From NCBI RefSeq assembly GCF_003324185.1, contig NZ_PXUP01000003.1:186001-250000 (forward strand): DNA of 64,000 nt. Direction: 5' to 3'. The first letter of the stretch is position 1; the number at the start of each line of letters is the position of its first letter. The notes under the pieces were generated by a model. That model saw only the letters and a list, made by a program, of their open reading frames with translations. It was not told the origin of the DNA and did no database searches. Made by a program: the position numbers and the translations under genes. The DNA is from Faecalibacterium prausnitzii. Lineage in GTDB: Bacteria > Bacillota > Clostridia > Oscillospirales > Ruminococcaceae. Shown here piece after piece: positions 25,631 to 36,120 of the stretch.

Positions 25631-26491
25631 ATGAAAACACGCATTATTACTGCGATCGTGGGCATTCTGGTGCTCATTGGCGTGATGTTTACCTTCAACA
25701 CCATGGTGTTCAATCTGGTGATCGCAGCCATCACCCTGATCGCCATCCACGAGATTTACAGCGCCCTCGGTTTTGAAAAAAAGGACTGGCTCATGTACGC
25801 AGTGCTGGTACCCTACACATTGCTGGTCATGCTTTCCAGTTACAGCGCCATGCGCAAGCTGGTCATGCCCATGTCTTTTGTGCTGGTCACCTTTTTTGCT
25901 ATCTATCTGGTGGTGCGCAACGGTACCATCAGCTACCAGAAGGCCAGCGGTCTTTTGGTGTTTTCGGGCATCGTGATCTTCTGCTTCTACTCTTTTATCC
26001 TGCTCAAGGAGCGTCTGCCGGTAGAAAAATTCGGCTATGATGCGGTTTTCTTCATCCTGCTCATCCTCTGCTTTGCATGGGGCGGCGATACCTGTGCCTA
26101 TTTTGCAGGCCGCGCCTTTGGCAAGCATAAGCTGTGCCCGGTGGTCAGCCCCAAAAAGACGGTGGAGGGTGCCATCGGCGGCGTGCTGGGCACCATGGTG
26201 TTCGGCGTGGTCGCTACCCTCATCTACTCCATAGCGGCAAACCGCATGGAAGCCTTTACCCGCTCCAATATCGGCGTTTCTATGTATGTGATCATTGCGC
26301 TGCTGGGCTGCATCGCTGCGGTGCTGGGCATCTACGGCGACCTGTTTGCCAGTGTGGTCAAGCGCCAGTGCGGCATCAAGGACTATGGCACCATCTTCCC
26401 GGGGCACGGCGGCATTCTGGATCGCTTCGACAGTGTGATGTTCATCGCGCCTTTCGTGACCATGGTCATTACCGCCGTGTTCTACGCCTGA
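25631..26491 (+). CDS. cdsA: Phosphatidate cytidylyltransferase
   Basis: 286 residues with about eight membrane segments. It converts phosphatidic acid and CTP to CDP-diacylglycerol. The CDP-DAG synthase signature is near the C-terminus: SVVKRQCGIKDYGTIFPGHG followed by GGILDRFDS, with the metal-binding KD and D residues. ATG follows AAAGGAG. A 127-base gap separates it from uppS and contains no terminator. Confidence 0.95.
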   Translation: MKTRIITAIVGILVLIGVMFTFNTMVFNLVIAAITLIAIHEIYSALGFEKKDWLMYAVLVPYTLLVMLSSYSAMRKLVMPMSFVLVTFFAIYLVVRNGTISYQKASGLLVFSGIVIFCFYSFILLKERLPVEKFGYDAVFFILLILCFAWGGDTCAYFAGRAFGKHKLCPVVSPKKTVEGAIGGVLGTMVFGVVATLIYSIAANRMEAFTRSNIGVSMYVIIALLGCIAAVLGIYGDLFASVVKRQCGIKDYGTIFPGHGGILDRFDSVMFIAPFVTMVITAVFYA

Positions 26492-26510
26492 TACAGGGGA
26501 GGAAACTGTT

Positions 26511-27662
26511 ATGTCTAAAAAAATTACGCTGCTGGGTTCTACCGGTTCTATCGGTACCCAAAGTCTGGATGTCATCCGCGCTCAAGGGTACGAGGTCTAC
26601 GGCCTTTCTGCCCATAGCCATGTGGAAAAGCTCTTACAGCAGATCGAAGAGTTCCACCCGAAATACGTCTGCATGACCGACCCGGACGCCGCCGCAAAGC
26701 TGGACGCTGCGCTGGCAGGCCGGGCAAATGCGCCCAAGCTGCTCACCGGCCCGGAGGGGCTGAAGGAGCTGGCTGCGCTGGACGGCCCGGATGTGGTGCT
26801 GAACAGTGTGGTGGGCATTGCCGGCCTTGGTGCCAGCCTGTGCGCCATCGAAAGCGGCCACGATCTGGCACTGGCCAACAAGGAAAGCCTTGTTACCGGC
26901 GGTCATCTGGTCACGCAGGCTGTGGAAAAGCACGGCGTGCAGCTGCTGCCCGTGGACAGCGAGCACTCCGCCATCTTCCAGTGCCTGCAGGATAAGGAAA
27001 GCGCTCCCAGCCTGACCAAAATTCTGCTCACAGCCTCCGGCGGCCCCTTTTTCGGCATGACCACCGAGCAGCTGCGCGGCAAGACCCGTGCAGACGCCCT
27101 CAAGCACCCCAACTGGAATATGGGCGCAAAGATCACCATCGACTCCGCCACCCTGATGAACAAGGGTCTGGAACTCATCGAGGCCGTGTGGCTCTTTGGC
27201 CTGCCCCCGGAAAAAATCCAAATCGTGGTGCAGCGCCAGAGCATCGTCCACTCTGCGGTGCAGTTCAGCGATAATTCGATCATCGCGCAGCTGGGTGTGC
27301 CGGATATGCGCATCCCTATCCAGTACGCCCTGACCTACCCCAAGCGTGTGCCGGGCGTAGTGCCGGAGCTGGACTTTACCACCCTGAAGCTGCTCACCTT
27401 CGATGTAGCCGATGAAGAGACCTTCCGTTGCCTTGCCGCCTGCAAAAAGGCCATTCGCAAGGGCGGTCTTGGCCCCTGCGCCGCCAACGGTGCCAACGAG
27501 GAAGCCGTTAAGCTGTTCCTTGAGGACAAGATCGGCTTTTTGGATATCGGCCGCTTGGTGGAGGCTGTTGTGGATAGCGACAGCTTTGGCGGCGACTATA
27601 CGCTGGCAGACGTGTACGAGTGCGACCGCATGGCGCGCGCATTCGTGCGGGCACACCTGTAA
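26511..27662 (+). CDS. dxr: 1-deoxy-D-xylulose 5-phosphate reductoisomerase
   Basis: 383 residues. First committed step of the MEP isoprenoid pathway, using NADPH and a divalent metal. Seen: the Rossmann loop LLGSTGSIGTQSLDVI at residues 7-22, the ALANKESLVTGG motif near 123, the metal-binding VDSEHSAIFQCL near 149, the SGGPFF flexible loop near 179 and NMGAKITIDSATLMNKGLE near 203. It pairs functionally with ispG two genes downstream. Confidence 0.98.
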   Translation: MSKKITLLGSTGSIGTQSLDVIRAQGYEVYGLSAHSHVEKLLQQIEEFHPKYVCMTDPDAAAKLDAALAGRANAPKLLTGPEGLKELAALDGPDVVLNSVVGIAGLGASLCAIESGHDLALANKESLVTGGHLVTQAVEKHGVQLLPVDSEHSAIFQCLQDKESAPSLTKILLTASGGPFFGMTTEQLRGKTRADALKHPNWNMGAKITIDSATLMNKGLELIEAVWLFGLPPEKIQIVVQRQSIVHSAVQFSDNSIIAQLGVPDMRIPIQYALTYPKRVPGVVPELDFTTLKLLTFDVADEETFRCLAACKKAIRKGGLGPCAANGANEEAVKLFLEDKIGFLDIGRLVEAVVDSDSFGGDYTLADVYECDRMARAFVRAHL

Positions 27663-27729
27663 CGCTTTATCAGCAATATACGCCTCGGCACTGTTTTTGT
27701 AACAGTTCCGGGGCGGTATAGGAGAACGA

Positions 27730-28842
27730 ATGTCATTTATTATCACCATCCTTGCCGCGCTGCTCGTGTTCAGTGCGGTGATCGCCATCCACGAATTCGG
27801 GCATTTTATTGTGGCAAAGCTCTGCGGCATTCAGGTCAACGAGTTTTCCATCGGCATGGGGCCGGTGCTCTGGAAAAAGAACCATAAGGGCACCCAGTAC
27901 AGCCTACGTGCCCTGCCTGTGGGTGGCTTTGTAGCGCTGGAAGGGGAGGAAAGCCCTGAAAGCCAGCAGGCAGAAGCTGTCCATACTGTGCAGGAGCAGC
28001 CCGCCCCGGAGACGGAAGCGTCTGTGCAGCCCACCGGCATCCCTCTGAACGAGGCGCCGGTTTGGCAGCGGGCACTGGTCATGGTAGCCGGTGCTGTCAT
28101 GAATTTCGTGCTGGGCTTTGTGGTGCTGGTGTTTTTGATCTCCGCCCAGAATGAGCCTATCACCAGCAAGACCATCTACGCCATTCAGGACGGTGCCCTC
28201 TGCGGGCAGACCGGCCTGCAGGCGGGGGACAAGGTTCTGGCGGTGAACGGCCGCCGCTGCTTTGTGGCCAATGATATCCTGTACGAGCTGGTGCGCACCC
28301 GGTCTTACAGCGCAGATTTTACCGTCCTGCGGGATGGCCAAAAGGTGCAGCTGCCGGGGGTGCAGTTCGACACATGGCAGGACGAAGAGGGCGAGACCCA
28401 CATGAGCATCGGTTTTTCCGTCTATGGACTGGAAAAGACCCCCGGTAACGTGCTGCGGGAGGCGAGCAACAGCGTGCTGTATTATGGGCGCATCGTGTTC
28501 ACCTCCCTTGTGGACTTAGTGCGTGGGCGGGAGAGCATCAACAACCTCTCCGGCCCGGTGGGCATCGTATCGGCCATCGGGCAGGCCGCCAGCTATGGTT
28601 GGCAGGATCTGCTGGAGCTGCTGGCGCTCATCACCGTCAACCTTGGCATCCTCAACCTGCTGCCCTTCCCGGCGCTGGACGGCGGCAAGGTGGTATTTTT
28701 GGTCATTGAAGGCGTCACCGGCCATGCTGTGCCGGAAAAGCTGCAAAGCGTGCTCACCCTTGCAACCTTCGGGCTGCTGTTCGGGCTGATGCTCTTTGCA
28801 ACCTACAACGATATTCTCCGGCTCATCACCGGGACAGTATAA
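27730..28842 (+). CDS. rseP: Site-2 intramembrane metalloprotease RseP
   Basis: 370 residues. The zinc motif HEFGH sits in the first membrane segment (IAIHEFGHFIVAKL near residue 20), and the third ligand in NLLPFPALDGGKVV near 312. A single PDZ domain (about 150-200) follows a variable loop rich in Glu, Gln and Pro (residues 75-105) that is an unusual insertion. The family cleaves membrane-bound anti-sigma factors and leader remnants. The position between dxr and ispG is typical for Firmicutes. Confidence 0.95.
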   Translation: MSFIITILAALLVFSAVIAIHEFGHFIVAKLCGIQVNEFSIGMGPVLWKKNHKGTQYSLRALPVGGFVALEGEESPESQQAEAVHTVQEQPAPETEASVQPTGIPLNEAPVWQRALVMVAGAVMNFVLGFVVLVFLISAQNEPITSKTIYAIQDGALCGQTGLQAGDKVLAVNGRRCFVANDILYELVRTRSYSADFTVLRDGQKVQLPGVQFDTWQDEEGETHMSIGFSVYGLEKTPGNVLREASNSVLYYGRIVFTSLVDLVRGRESINNLSGPVGIVSAIGQAASYGWQDLLELLALITVNLGILNLLPFPALDGGKVVFLVIEGVTGHAVPEKLQSVLTLATFGLLFGLMLFATYNDILRLITGTV

Positions 28843-28857
28843 GAAAGGGGAACCCTT

Positions 28858-29904
28858 ATGCGGCAGAAAAAACGCGAAGTGAAGATCGGCAATGTGACCA
28901 TTGGCGGCAGCAACCCCATTGCGGTGCAGACCATGCTCAATGTGCCGGTGGAGGACATCGAGGGCAATGTGGCGCAGGCCAAGCGGTGCGAAGCCGCTGG
29001 CTGTCAGATTTTGCGGGTCACCTGCCCCAGCCCGGCAGATGCAAAGTGCATCGAGGCCGTCAAAAACGCAGTGAACATCCCCATCGTGGCAGATATCCAC
29101 TTTGACTATAAGGCTGCGCTGGCCTGCGCGGACGTAGGCGTAGATAAGATCCGTATCAACCCGGGCAACATCGGCGATGACGACCGGGTAAAGGCGGTGG
29201 TGGATGCCTGCCAGCAGAAGAATATCCCTATCCGCATCGGCGTCAACGGCGGCAGCCTGGAAAAGCACATTCTGGCCCGCTACGGCGCACCCACCCCGGA
29301 AGCTATGGTGGAAAGCGCTTTGTACCATGTGCGGCTGCTGGAAAAGTTCGATTTCAATAACATCGTCATTTCCATTAAAAACTCCAACGTGCCCCGCATG
29401 ATGGAGGCTTACCGTCAGCTCAGCGCCGTTACCGACTACCCGCTCCATGTGGGCGTCACCGAGGCCGGTACCTACCAGATGGGCCTGCTGAAAAGCGGCA
29501 TGGGTATCGGCGGCATGCTGCTGGAGGGCATCGGCGACACCATCCGCGTGTCGCTGGCTGCCGAGCCGGAAAAAGAGGTAGAGGCAGGCTTCAACATCCT
29601 GCGCGCCGTGGGCTTCCCGGTCACCGGGCCGGAGGTCATCACCTGTCCCACCTGCGGACGCACTCAGTACCCCTGCACCGAGATCGCCAACGAGGTGGAA
29701 AAGCGGCTGCAGGGCTACAAAAAGTCCATCAAGGTGGCCGTGATGGGCTGCGTTGTCAACGGCCCCGGCGAGGCGCGCGAAGCCGATATCGGTATTGCAG
29801 GCGGCAAGGGCGAGGCTGTGCTGTTCATCCATGGCAAGCCCATCAAAAAGCTGACCGGCGATAACATTCTGGATCAGTTCATGGACGAAATCTATAAATT
29901 GTAA
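28858..29904 (+). CDS. ispG: 4-hydroxy-3-methylbut-2-enyl diphosphate synthase
   Basis: 348 residues. An [4Fe-4S] enzyme that converts MEcPP to HMBPP, the penultimate MEP step. The N-terminal TIM barrel shows VGNVTIGGSNPIAVQTM-like sequence and VADIHFDYKAALA; the C-terminal cluster ligands lie in CPTCGRTQYPC near 262 and MGCVVNGPGEAREADIG near 298. It lacks the plant-type insert. It starts 16 bases after rseP. A weak hairpin separates it from polC. Confidence 0.98.
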   Translation: MRQKKREVKIGNVTIGGSNPIAVQTMLNVPVEDIEGNVAQAKRCEAAGCQILRVTCPSPADAKCIEAVKNAVNIPIVADIHFDYKAALACADVGVDKIRINPGNIGDDDRVKAVVDACQQKNIPIRIGVNGGSLEKHILARYGAPTPEAMVESALYHVRLLEKFDFNNIVISIKNSNVPRMMEAYRQLSAVTDYPLHVGVTEAGTYQMGLLKSGMGIGGMLLEGIGDTIRVSLAAEPEKEVEAGFNILRAVGFPVTGPEVITCPTCGRTQYPCTEIANEVEKRLQGYKKSIKVAVMGCVVNGPGEAREADIGIAGGKGEAVLFIHGKPIKKLTGDNILDQFMDEIYKL

Positions 29905-29918
29905 GTATTCTTTTCCCT

Positions 29919-29950
29919 ACTGCCACACCTGCAAAAACGGGTGCGGCAGT
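29919..29950 (+). terminator. Weak hairpin between ispG and polC
   Basis: ACTGCC.CACC pairs with GGTG.GGCAGT with one mismatch, followed by TTGTG. With no real U-run it is probably an attenuator or partial terminator at most. Confidence 0.4.
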
Positions 29951-29988
29951 TTGTGCTGTAAAGAACCCACCAAAAAGGAGTACCATTT

Positions 29989-32900
29989 GTGAAACCACTT
30001 GTTTCCCAGCTGTGGCCGCAGTTTATGGCGGACCCGGATTTTGCGGCCTGCTTCGGGCAGGTGATCGTGGAGCACGCCCGGATGCTGCGGCAGGACCGGC
30101 AGGTCGAGTTTACTCTGCGCAGCGCCGCCCCGCTGGACCAGAATCTCTGCGCCCGGCTGCTGGCTTCCCTGCAGCCGGACTACGAGGGCTTTGAACTGAA
30201 GATCAAAAACCTGTTCGGCTATGCCATGCTGGACGAGCACGCTTTGCGCATCCTGCTGGAGGACATGAAGCGGGACGGTGTGCCCATCAACGGCTTTCTG
30301 GACAGGAGCAGCATTACCATCACCGGGCAGAATATCACGGTGGGGGTGTGCCACGGCACAAAGTTTTTGCAGGAGATGGGCTTTGAGGAACTGCTTGCAA
30401 AGCGTATTGCCGAGCATACCGGCGTTACCCCCAAGGTGACGCTGCAAAGCGCAGTGACTGCGGCGGAGCAGCAGCAGATGGAGGAAAAGCTGGAACGCAA
30501 GATTGCACCGCCGGTGGTCAAATTTGAGAAAAAGAACACCGCACCGTCTATCAAGGTGGAGGGGCTCAACCTTACCGACAAGCCGGTTATCATCTTCCAC
30601 GGCAAAATGTTCACCCCCAAAAACCTTACCCCCCTCAAGGATCTGGGCGGCGAGGGCGGCAAGTGCATGATCTGGGGCGATGTGTTCTTTACCGAGGTCA
30701 AGGGCAACTACCGCAAGATCTACACCGTGTCCATCACCGACTATACCGGCTCAATCAACCTGAAAGTCCGCGCACAGGAAGGGGAGGACTGCTCCAAGTG
30801 GGAGGGCATTGGCAAGGGCAGCACGGTCATTGTGCGTGGCGACTGCTCCTACGATAAATACGAGCATGACTACATCGTGTACCCCTACGATGTGCTGATC
30901 GTGGAGCGCAAAAAGCGGGAGGATACCGCCCCGGAAAAGCGGGTGGAGCTGCATCTGCATACCAAGCTTTCCAGCATGGACGGCTTCTGCGACCCCGGCG
31001 GCATCGTCAAGCTGGCGCACCGCATGGGACACCCCGCCATTGCCATCACCGACCACGGCGTGTGTCAGGGCTATCCGGAAGCCATGCTGGCAGCCGATGA
31101 CATCCACAAAAAGGACCCGGATTTTAAGCTCATCTACGGGTGCGAAGCCTATTTTGTGGACGACATGGTGCCCTGCGTCTATGGCGTAAAGGATCAGCCG
31201 CTGGACGGCGAGTTCTGCGTGTTTGACACCGAGACCACCGGTCTTGACCCCGGGGTAGAGTACCTTACCGAGATTGGCGCGGTCATCATCCGCAACGGCG
31301 AGGTGGTGGAGGAGTTCGATACCTTCGTCAAGCCCGGTAAGCCTATCACCCCCAAGATCACCGAGCTGACCGGCATCACCAACGAGATGGTAGCGGACGC
31401 CCCCGGCGAAAAGGAAGCGCTGGAAGCCTTCCTTGCCTTTGCAGGTGACCGCATTCTGGTGGGGCACAATGTCCACGCTTTTGATATGCGCTTTCTGCGG
31501 GCAGCTGCCAAGCGCAGCGGCATCAAGCTGGAGCCTACCTATATTGACACCCTGACCATGGCGCAGACCATGTACCCCGGCCTGCACAATTATAAGCAGG
31601 GCACCATCAATAAGCATCTGGAACTGCCCGCCTACGAGGCGCACCGCGCCTGCGAGGACTCCGCTGCACTGGGACGCATCTTCTGCGTGATGCTGAACGA
31701 CTTAGCGGAAAAAGAGGTGACGAAGGTCAGCGAAATCAACACCGGTCTTGGCGGCAACCGTGAGGTGCTGAAAAAGAAATACTACCACCTGATCATTCTG
31801 GTCAAAAACCAGATGGGTCTGAAGAACCTGTACAAAATCGTCAGCGAGGCACACGTCAACTACTTTTTCAAAAAGCCTCGCGTGCCCCGCAGCCTGCTGA
31901 ACAAGTACCGGGATGGCCTACTGCTCACCAGCGCCTGTGAGGCAGGCGAGTTGTACCGCGCCATCGTGGACGGCACCAGCTACGAGGAACTGAAAAAAAT
32001 CGCCGCCTACTACGATATCCTTGAGATCCAGCCGCTGGGCAACAACGCCTATATGGTGCGGGACGGCAAGGTGGACAGCGAGGAGCGGATCAAGGAGTTC
32101 AACCGCACCGTTATCAAGCTGGGTGAGGATCTGCATAAACCGGTCATCGCCACCGGCGACGTGCACTTTACCGAGCCGGAGGATGCGATCTACCGCGCTG
32201 TATTGCAGGCGGGCAACGGCTTTAAGGATGCCGATAACCAGCCGCCGCTGTTCTTCCGCACCACGCAGGATATGCTGGCGCAGTTCTACTATCTGCCCAA
32301 GGAAAAGGCCTACGAGGTGGTGGTAAAGAACCCCCGCAAGATCGCCGCCATGATCGACAACAATGTGCGCGCCATCCCCCGGGGCACCTACCCGCCCAGC
32401 ATCGAGGGCGCAGAGCAGCAGCTGCGCGATGCCACGTGGGAGCACGCCAAGCGGGATTACGGTGACCCCTTGCCCGAGATCGTGGAAAAGCGGCTGCAAA
32501 AAGAGCTGGACTCCATCTGCGGCCACGGCTACGCGGTTCTGTACGTCATTGCGGTCAAGCTGGTGGCCTACTCCAATGCGGGCGGCTATCAGGTGGGCAG
32601 CCGTGGCTCTGTCGGCTCCTCCGCCGTGGCGCACTTCTCCGGTATCTCGGAGGTAAACAGCCTGCCGCCCCACTACCGCTGCCCCAAGTGCAAGCACAGC
32701 GAGTTCATCACCGACGGCAGCGTGGACGACGGCTTTGACCTGCCGGATAAAAACTGCCCTCATTGCGGCACCCGCATGCTGGTGGACGGCCACGACATCC
32801 CCTTCGAGACCTTCCTCGGCTTCTACGGTGATAAGGAACCGGATATTGACCTGAACTTCTCCGGTGAGTACCAGTCCAACGTGCACCGCTACACCGAGGA

Positions 32901-34278
32901 ACTGTTCGGCAAGGCCAACGTGTTCAAGGCCGGTACGGTGTCCGGTATTCAGGATAAAACGGCCTACGGCTACGTTAAAAAATATCTGGACGAGCGGCAG
33001 CGCACCGTGAACCACGCCGAGGAAAACCGCCTGACGCTGGGCTGCACCGGCGTCAAGCGCACCACCGGTCAGCACCCCGGCGGCATGGTCGTTGTGCCGG
33101 ACACCTACGAGATCTACGATTTCTGTCCCATCCAGCACCCGGCAGATGACGTGGCGGGCGGTCTGCTGACCACCCACTTCGAGTTCAAGTATCTGCACGA
33201 CACCCTGCTCAAGTTGGACGAACTGGGCCACGATATGCCCACTTTCTACAAGTATTTTGAGGAATACACCGGCATCCCGGTAGACAGCATCCCCATGAAC
33301 GACCCCAAGGTGTACAGCCTGCTGACCAGCCCGGAGGCGCTGGGCGTAACCCCGGAACAGATCGACAGCCAGACCGGCACCTTCGGCATCCCGGAGATGG
33401 GCACGAACTTTGTGCGCGGAATGCTGGTAGAAGCACGGCCTAAGAATTTCTCAGAGTTGATCCAGATCTCCGGTTTGTCTCACGGTACGGACGTGTGGAC
33501 GGGCAACGCGGACGAGCTGATCCGCAGCGGCACCTGCACCATTGCAGAGGTCATCGGCTGCCGTGACAGCATCATGCTGTACCTGCTGCGCAAGGGGCTG
33601 GAACCTAAGATGGCCTTTGATATCATGGAAGCCGTGCGTAAGGGTAAGGTGGCTAAGGGCGGCTTCCAGCCGGGCTGGGAGGAAGCCATGCGGGAGCATG
33701 AGGTACCGGACTGGTACATCGAGAGCTGCCGCAAGATCAAGTATATGTTCCCCAAGGCCCATGCTGTGGCCTATCTGATGAGTGCCATCCGCCTGATGTG
33801 GTACAAGATCTACAAGCCGCAGGCATTCTATGCGGTGTACTTTACCGTGCGCGGCGACGATATCGACTACGAAGCCGCCATTGGCGGTGCTGCCGTGGCG
33901 CGCGCCCACATGGAGGCGGTCAAGCGCCGTTTGAAAGAGGAAAAGAACGCCAAGGATGAGGACGTGCTGGTCAGCTTGCAGCTGGTCAACGAGATGCTGA
34001 GCCGTGGGTACGAGTTTTTGCCCATCGAACTGGGCAAGAGCCTTGGTTCCAAGTATGTGGTGGAGGACGACAAGGTGCGTCTGCCCTTCAGCGCACTGAA
34101 AGGATTGGGCGGTGCCGCCGCCGATGCACTGGAGCGGGTGACCATCCACGGAGAGGAATATATCTCGGTGGAGGAGCTGCAGCAGGCTTCTGGCGTGGGC
34201 AGCAGCATTCTTGACCGTCTGCGTCAGGTGGGTGCACTGGGCGACCTGCCCGAGAGCAGTCAGGTGAGCTTTTTCTGA
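29989..34278 (+). CDS. polC: DNA polymerase III alpha subunit, Gram-positive PolC type
   Basis: 1429 residues, GTG start after AAAAAGGAG. It is the main replicative polymerase of low-GC Gram-positives. Order of domains: N-terminal region; OB-fold near 200-310; PHP domain beginning LHLHTKLSSMDG near 321; an inserted DEDD 3'-5' proofreading exonuclease starting VFDTETTGLDPG near 410; PHP remainder; the polymerase core with a zinc finger (CPKCKHSEF and CPHCGTRM near 898-925) and PDIDLNFSGEYQ near 950. Exonuclease insertion into PHP is diagnostic of PolC versus DnaE. proS, often between ispG/rseP and polC, is not present here. Confidence 0.98.
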   Translation: MKPLVSQLWPQFMADPDFAACFGQVIVEHARMLRQDRQVEFTLRSAAPLDQNLCARLLASLQPDYEGFELKIKNLFGYAMLDEHALRILLEDMKRDGVPINGFLDRSSITITGQNITVGVCHGTKFLQEMGFEELLAKRIAEHTGVTPKVTLQSAVTAAEQQQMEEKLERKIAPPVVKFEKKNTAPSIKVEGLNLTDKPVIIFHGKMFTPKNLTPLKDLGGEGGKCMIWGDVFFTEVKGNYRKIYTVSITDYTGSINLKVRAQEGEDCSKWEGIGKGSTVIVRGDCSYDKYEHDYIVYPYDVLIVERKKREDTAPEKRVELHLHTKLSSMDGFCDPGGIVKLAHRMGHPAIAITDHGVCQGYPEAMLAADDIHKKDPDFKLIYGCEAYFVDDMVPCVYGVKDQPLDGEFCVFDTETTGLDPGVEYLTEIGAVIIRNGEVVEEFDTFVKPGKPITPKITELTGITNEMVADAPGEKEALEAFLAFAGDRILVGHNVHAFDMRFLRAAAKRSGIKLEPTYIDTLTMAQTMYPGLHNYKQGTINKHLELPAYEAHRACEDSAALGRIFCVMLNDLAEKEVTKVSEINTGLGGNREVLKKKYYHLIILVKNQMGLKNLYKIVSEAHVNYFFKKPRVPRSLLNKYRDGLLLTSACEAGELYRAIVDGTSYEELKKIAAYYDILEIQPLGNNAYMVRDGKVDSEERIKEFNRTVIKLGEDLHKPVIATGDVHFTEPEDAIYRAVLQAGNGFKDADNQPPLFFRTTQDMLAQFYYLPKEKAYEVVVKNPRKIAAMIDNNVRAIPRGTYPPSIEGAEQQLRDATWEHAKRDYGDPLPEIVEKRLQKELDSICGHGYAVLYVIAVKLVAYSNAGGYQVGSRGSVGSSAVAHFSGISEVNSLPPHYRCPKCKHSEFITDGSVDDGFDLPDKNCPHCGTRMLVDGHDIPFETFLGFYGDKEPDIDLNFSGEYQSNVHRYTEELFGKANVFKAGTVSGIQDKTAYGYVKKYLDERQRTVNHAEENRLTLGCTGVKRTTGQHPGGMVVVPDTYEIYDFCPIQHPADDVAGGLLTTHFEFKYLHDTLLKLDELGHDMPTFYKYFEEYTGIPVDSIPMNDPKVYSLLTSPEALGVTPEQIDSQTGTFGIPEMGTNFVRGMLVEARPKNFSELIQISGLSHGTDVWTGNADELIRSGTCTIAEVIGCRDSIMLYLLRKGLEPKMAFDIMEAVRKGKVAKGGFQPGWEEAMREHEVPDWYIESCRKIKYMFPKAHAVAYLMSAIRLMWYKIYKPQAFYAVYFTVRGDDIDYEAAIGGAAVARAHMEAVKRRLKEEKNAKDEDVLVSLQLVNEMLSRGYEFLPIELGKSLGSKYVVEDDKVRLPFSALKGLGGAAADALERVTIHGEEYISVEELQQASGVGSSILDRLRQVGALGDLPESSQVSFF

Positions 34279-34293
34279 AATATTCATAAAGCA

Positions 34294-34336
34294 AAAAATC
34301 TCCGCGCTGGGTGCGATACCCAATGCGGAGATTTTT
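34294..34336. terminator. Bidirectional terminator between polC and fakA
   Basis: AAAATCTCCGC pairs with GCGGAGATTTT; T-runs on either side serve the convergent genes. Confidence 0.88.
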
Positions 34337-34370
34337 GTTTGCAGTGATACAGATCAGGGCAGGGGAGTGC

Positions 34371-36065
34371 TTACTCCACGCTGATCATATAGTAGTAAAC
34401 GGGTTGGCCACCGCGGATGTGGCTTACTTCCACATGGTTGGGGCACTTTGCCTTGACGATTTCAGTAACCTTTTCGGCGTCCTCGTCGCTCACGTCACAG
34501 CCAGAGATGATGGTGACAAAGCTGGAATCCTTCTTGCACATATTGCGTGCCAGACGGTAGGTGGCCTTGGTGATATCGGTGGAGGTGGAAACGATCTTGC
34601 CGTTCTCCAGCGCCATGATCTCGCCCTTGCGGATGCGCTTGCCGTCGTACTCGCTGTCGCGGGCGGCGTAGGTAATCAGACCGGTGGATACCTTGTCGGC
34701 AGCAGCCATCATGTTGATGGTGTTGGTCTCGGCATTCACAGAGGGGTCAAAGTTCAGCAGTGCGGTAATGCCCATGGGCACAGTGCGGGTGGGCAGCACC
34801 ACCACCTGACGGTCCGCCAGCTTCTGTGCCTGCTCGGCAGCCATAATGATGTTCTTGTTGTTGGGCAGCACGAACACGGTCTTGGCGGGAACACTCTGGA
34901 TGGCTGCCAGAATGTCCTCGGTGGAGGGGTTCATGGTCTGACCGCCAGATACCACAGCGTCTGCTGCCAGATCGGTGAACACAGCCTTCAGACCCTCACC
35001 GGCGGCAACGGCCACAAAGCCGTAGTCACGGCTGGGGTCCACGGCAGCATAGATGAACTCACTGGCCTGAGAGGGAGCCTTCTCGGCAGAAGCCTGCTTT
35101 TCAAGGCTCTTGCCCTGCTTCTGGCGGGCGAGGAACTGCTCGTGCATATTCTCGATCTTGAAGTTGGTCAGGTAGCCGTACTTGATGGCCTCGCTCAGGA
35201 TCTTGCCGGGGTCGGCGGTGTGAACGTGCAGGTTGATAACATCGTCATCCTCAATGCAGACCACGCTGTCGCCGTTGGACTCTGCAAAGGCGCGCATCTT
35301 GGCGGCGCTGGCACCCTCGTACTTATTGATGAGGAACTGGGTGCAGTAGCCGTTGGTAATGTCCTCCACCTTCATCAGGTCGTCAGTAAACACGCCCTTA
35401 CCGGCATTTTCAGTGGACAGCTTTGCCTTGTTGGGGGCAGCCTCACCACCGGCAATAATGGCCTCCCCGTGGAACACCTTGCCCATGCCCTCAAAGATGA
35501 CCATAATGCCCTGACCGCCTGCGTCCACAACACCGGCCTTCTTCAGCACGGGCAGCAGGTTGGGGGTATCGTCCAGTGCCTTCTGGCCGGCAGTCAGCAC
35601 CACGTCCCACAGGGCGGGCACATCGGCGGCATCACTGGCAGCGGCTTCCTCAGAAGCAACGCGGGCAACGGTCAGAATGGTGCCCTCGGTGGGCTTCATC
35701 ACGGCCTTGTAAGCGCCCTCAACACCCTTCTGCAGGGCAGCCACGATATCGGCAACGTCAGCCTCTTTTTTGCCCTCCAAAGCCTTGGAGAAGCCGCGGA
35801 ACAGCAGGCTGGTGATAACGCCGGAGTTGCCGCGCGCACCGCGCAGCATGGCAGAAGCGGCAGTCTTGGCAGCTTCGCCCACGGTGCAGCTGTCGTCCAG
35901 AGCCTCCAGCTCACGCACGGCAGAGCCCACGGTCATGCCCATGTTGGTGCCGGTGTCGCCATCCGGCACGGGGAAAACGTTCAGCTCGTCCACGCGGGAA
36001 CGCTGGTTGTTGATGTTGTTGGCGCCGGAAATGATGGCGTCGCGCAGGATCTTACCAGAAATCAT
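34371..36065 (-). CDS. fakA: DAK2-domain kinase, FakA/YloV type
   Basis: 564 residues. The N-terminal DAK2/DhaL domain (to ~210) binds ATP and Mg2+ with NVFPVPDGDTGTNM near residue 30 and RGARGNSGVITS near 75. A middle domain and a C-terminal DegV-like region follow. In Gram-positives FakA phosphorylates fatty acids presented by FakB proteins. No FakB (DegV) gene is in the window. It is preceded on the same strand by an Asp23 family gene, the conserved YloU-YloV pairing. Confidence 0.92.
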   Translation of the reverse strand: MISGKILRDAIISGANNINNQRSRVDELNVFPVPDGDTGTNMGMTVGSAVRELEALDDSCTVGEAAKTAASAMLRGARGNSGVITSLLFRGFSKALEGKKEADVADIVAALQKGVEGAYKAVMKPTEGTILTVARVASEEAAASDAADVPALWDVVLTAGQKALDDTPNLLPVLKKAGVVDAGGQGIMVIFEGMGKVFHGEAIIAGGEAAPNKAKLSTENAGKGVFTDDLMKVEDITNGYCTQFLINKYEGASAAKMRAFAESNGDSVVCIEDDDVINLHVHTADPGKILSEAIKYGYLTNFKIENMHEQFLARQKQGKSLEKQASAEKAPSQASEFIYAAVDPSRDYGFVAVAAGEGLKAVFTDLAADAVVSGGQTMNPSTEDILAAIQSVPAKTVFVLPNNKNIIMAAEQAQKLADRQVVVLPTRTVPMGITALLNFDPSVNAETNTINMMAAADKVSTGLITYAARDSEYDGKRIRKGEIMALENGKIVSTSTDITKATYRLARNMCKKDSSFVTIISGCDVSDEDAEKVTEIVKAKCPNHVEVSHIRGGQPVYYYMISVE

Positions 36066-36120
36066 TGTTCTTACTCCTTAGTAACTGGCCGGAAAATCCC
36101 GGCTCGGGTTTGCAGACAAA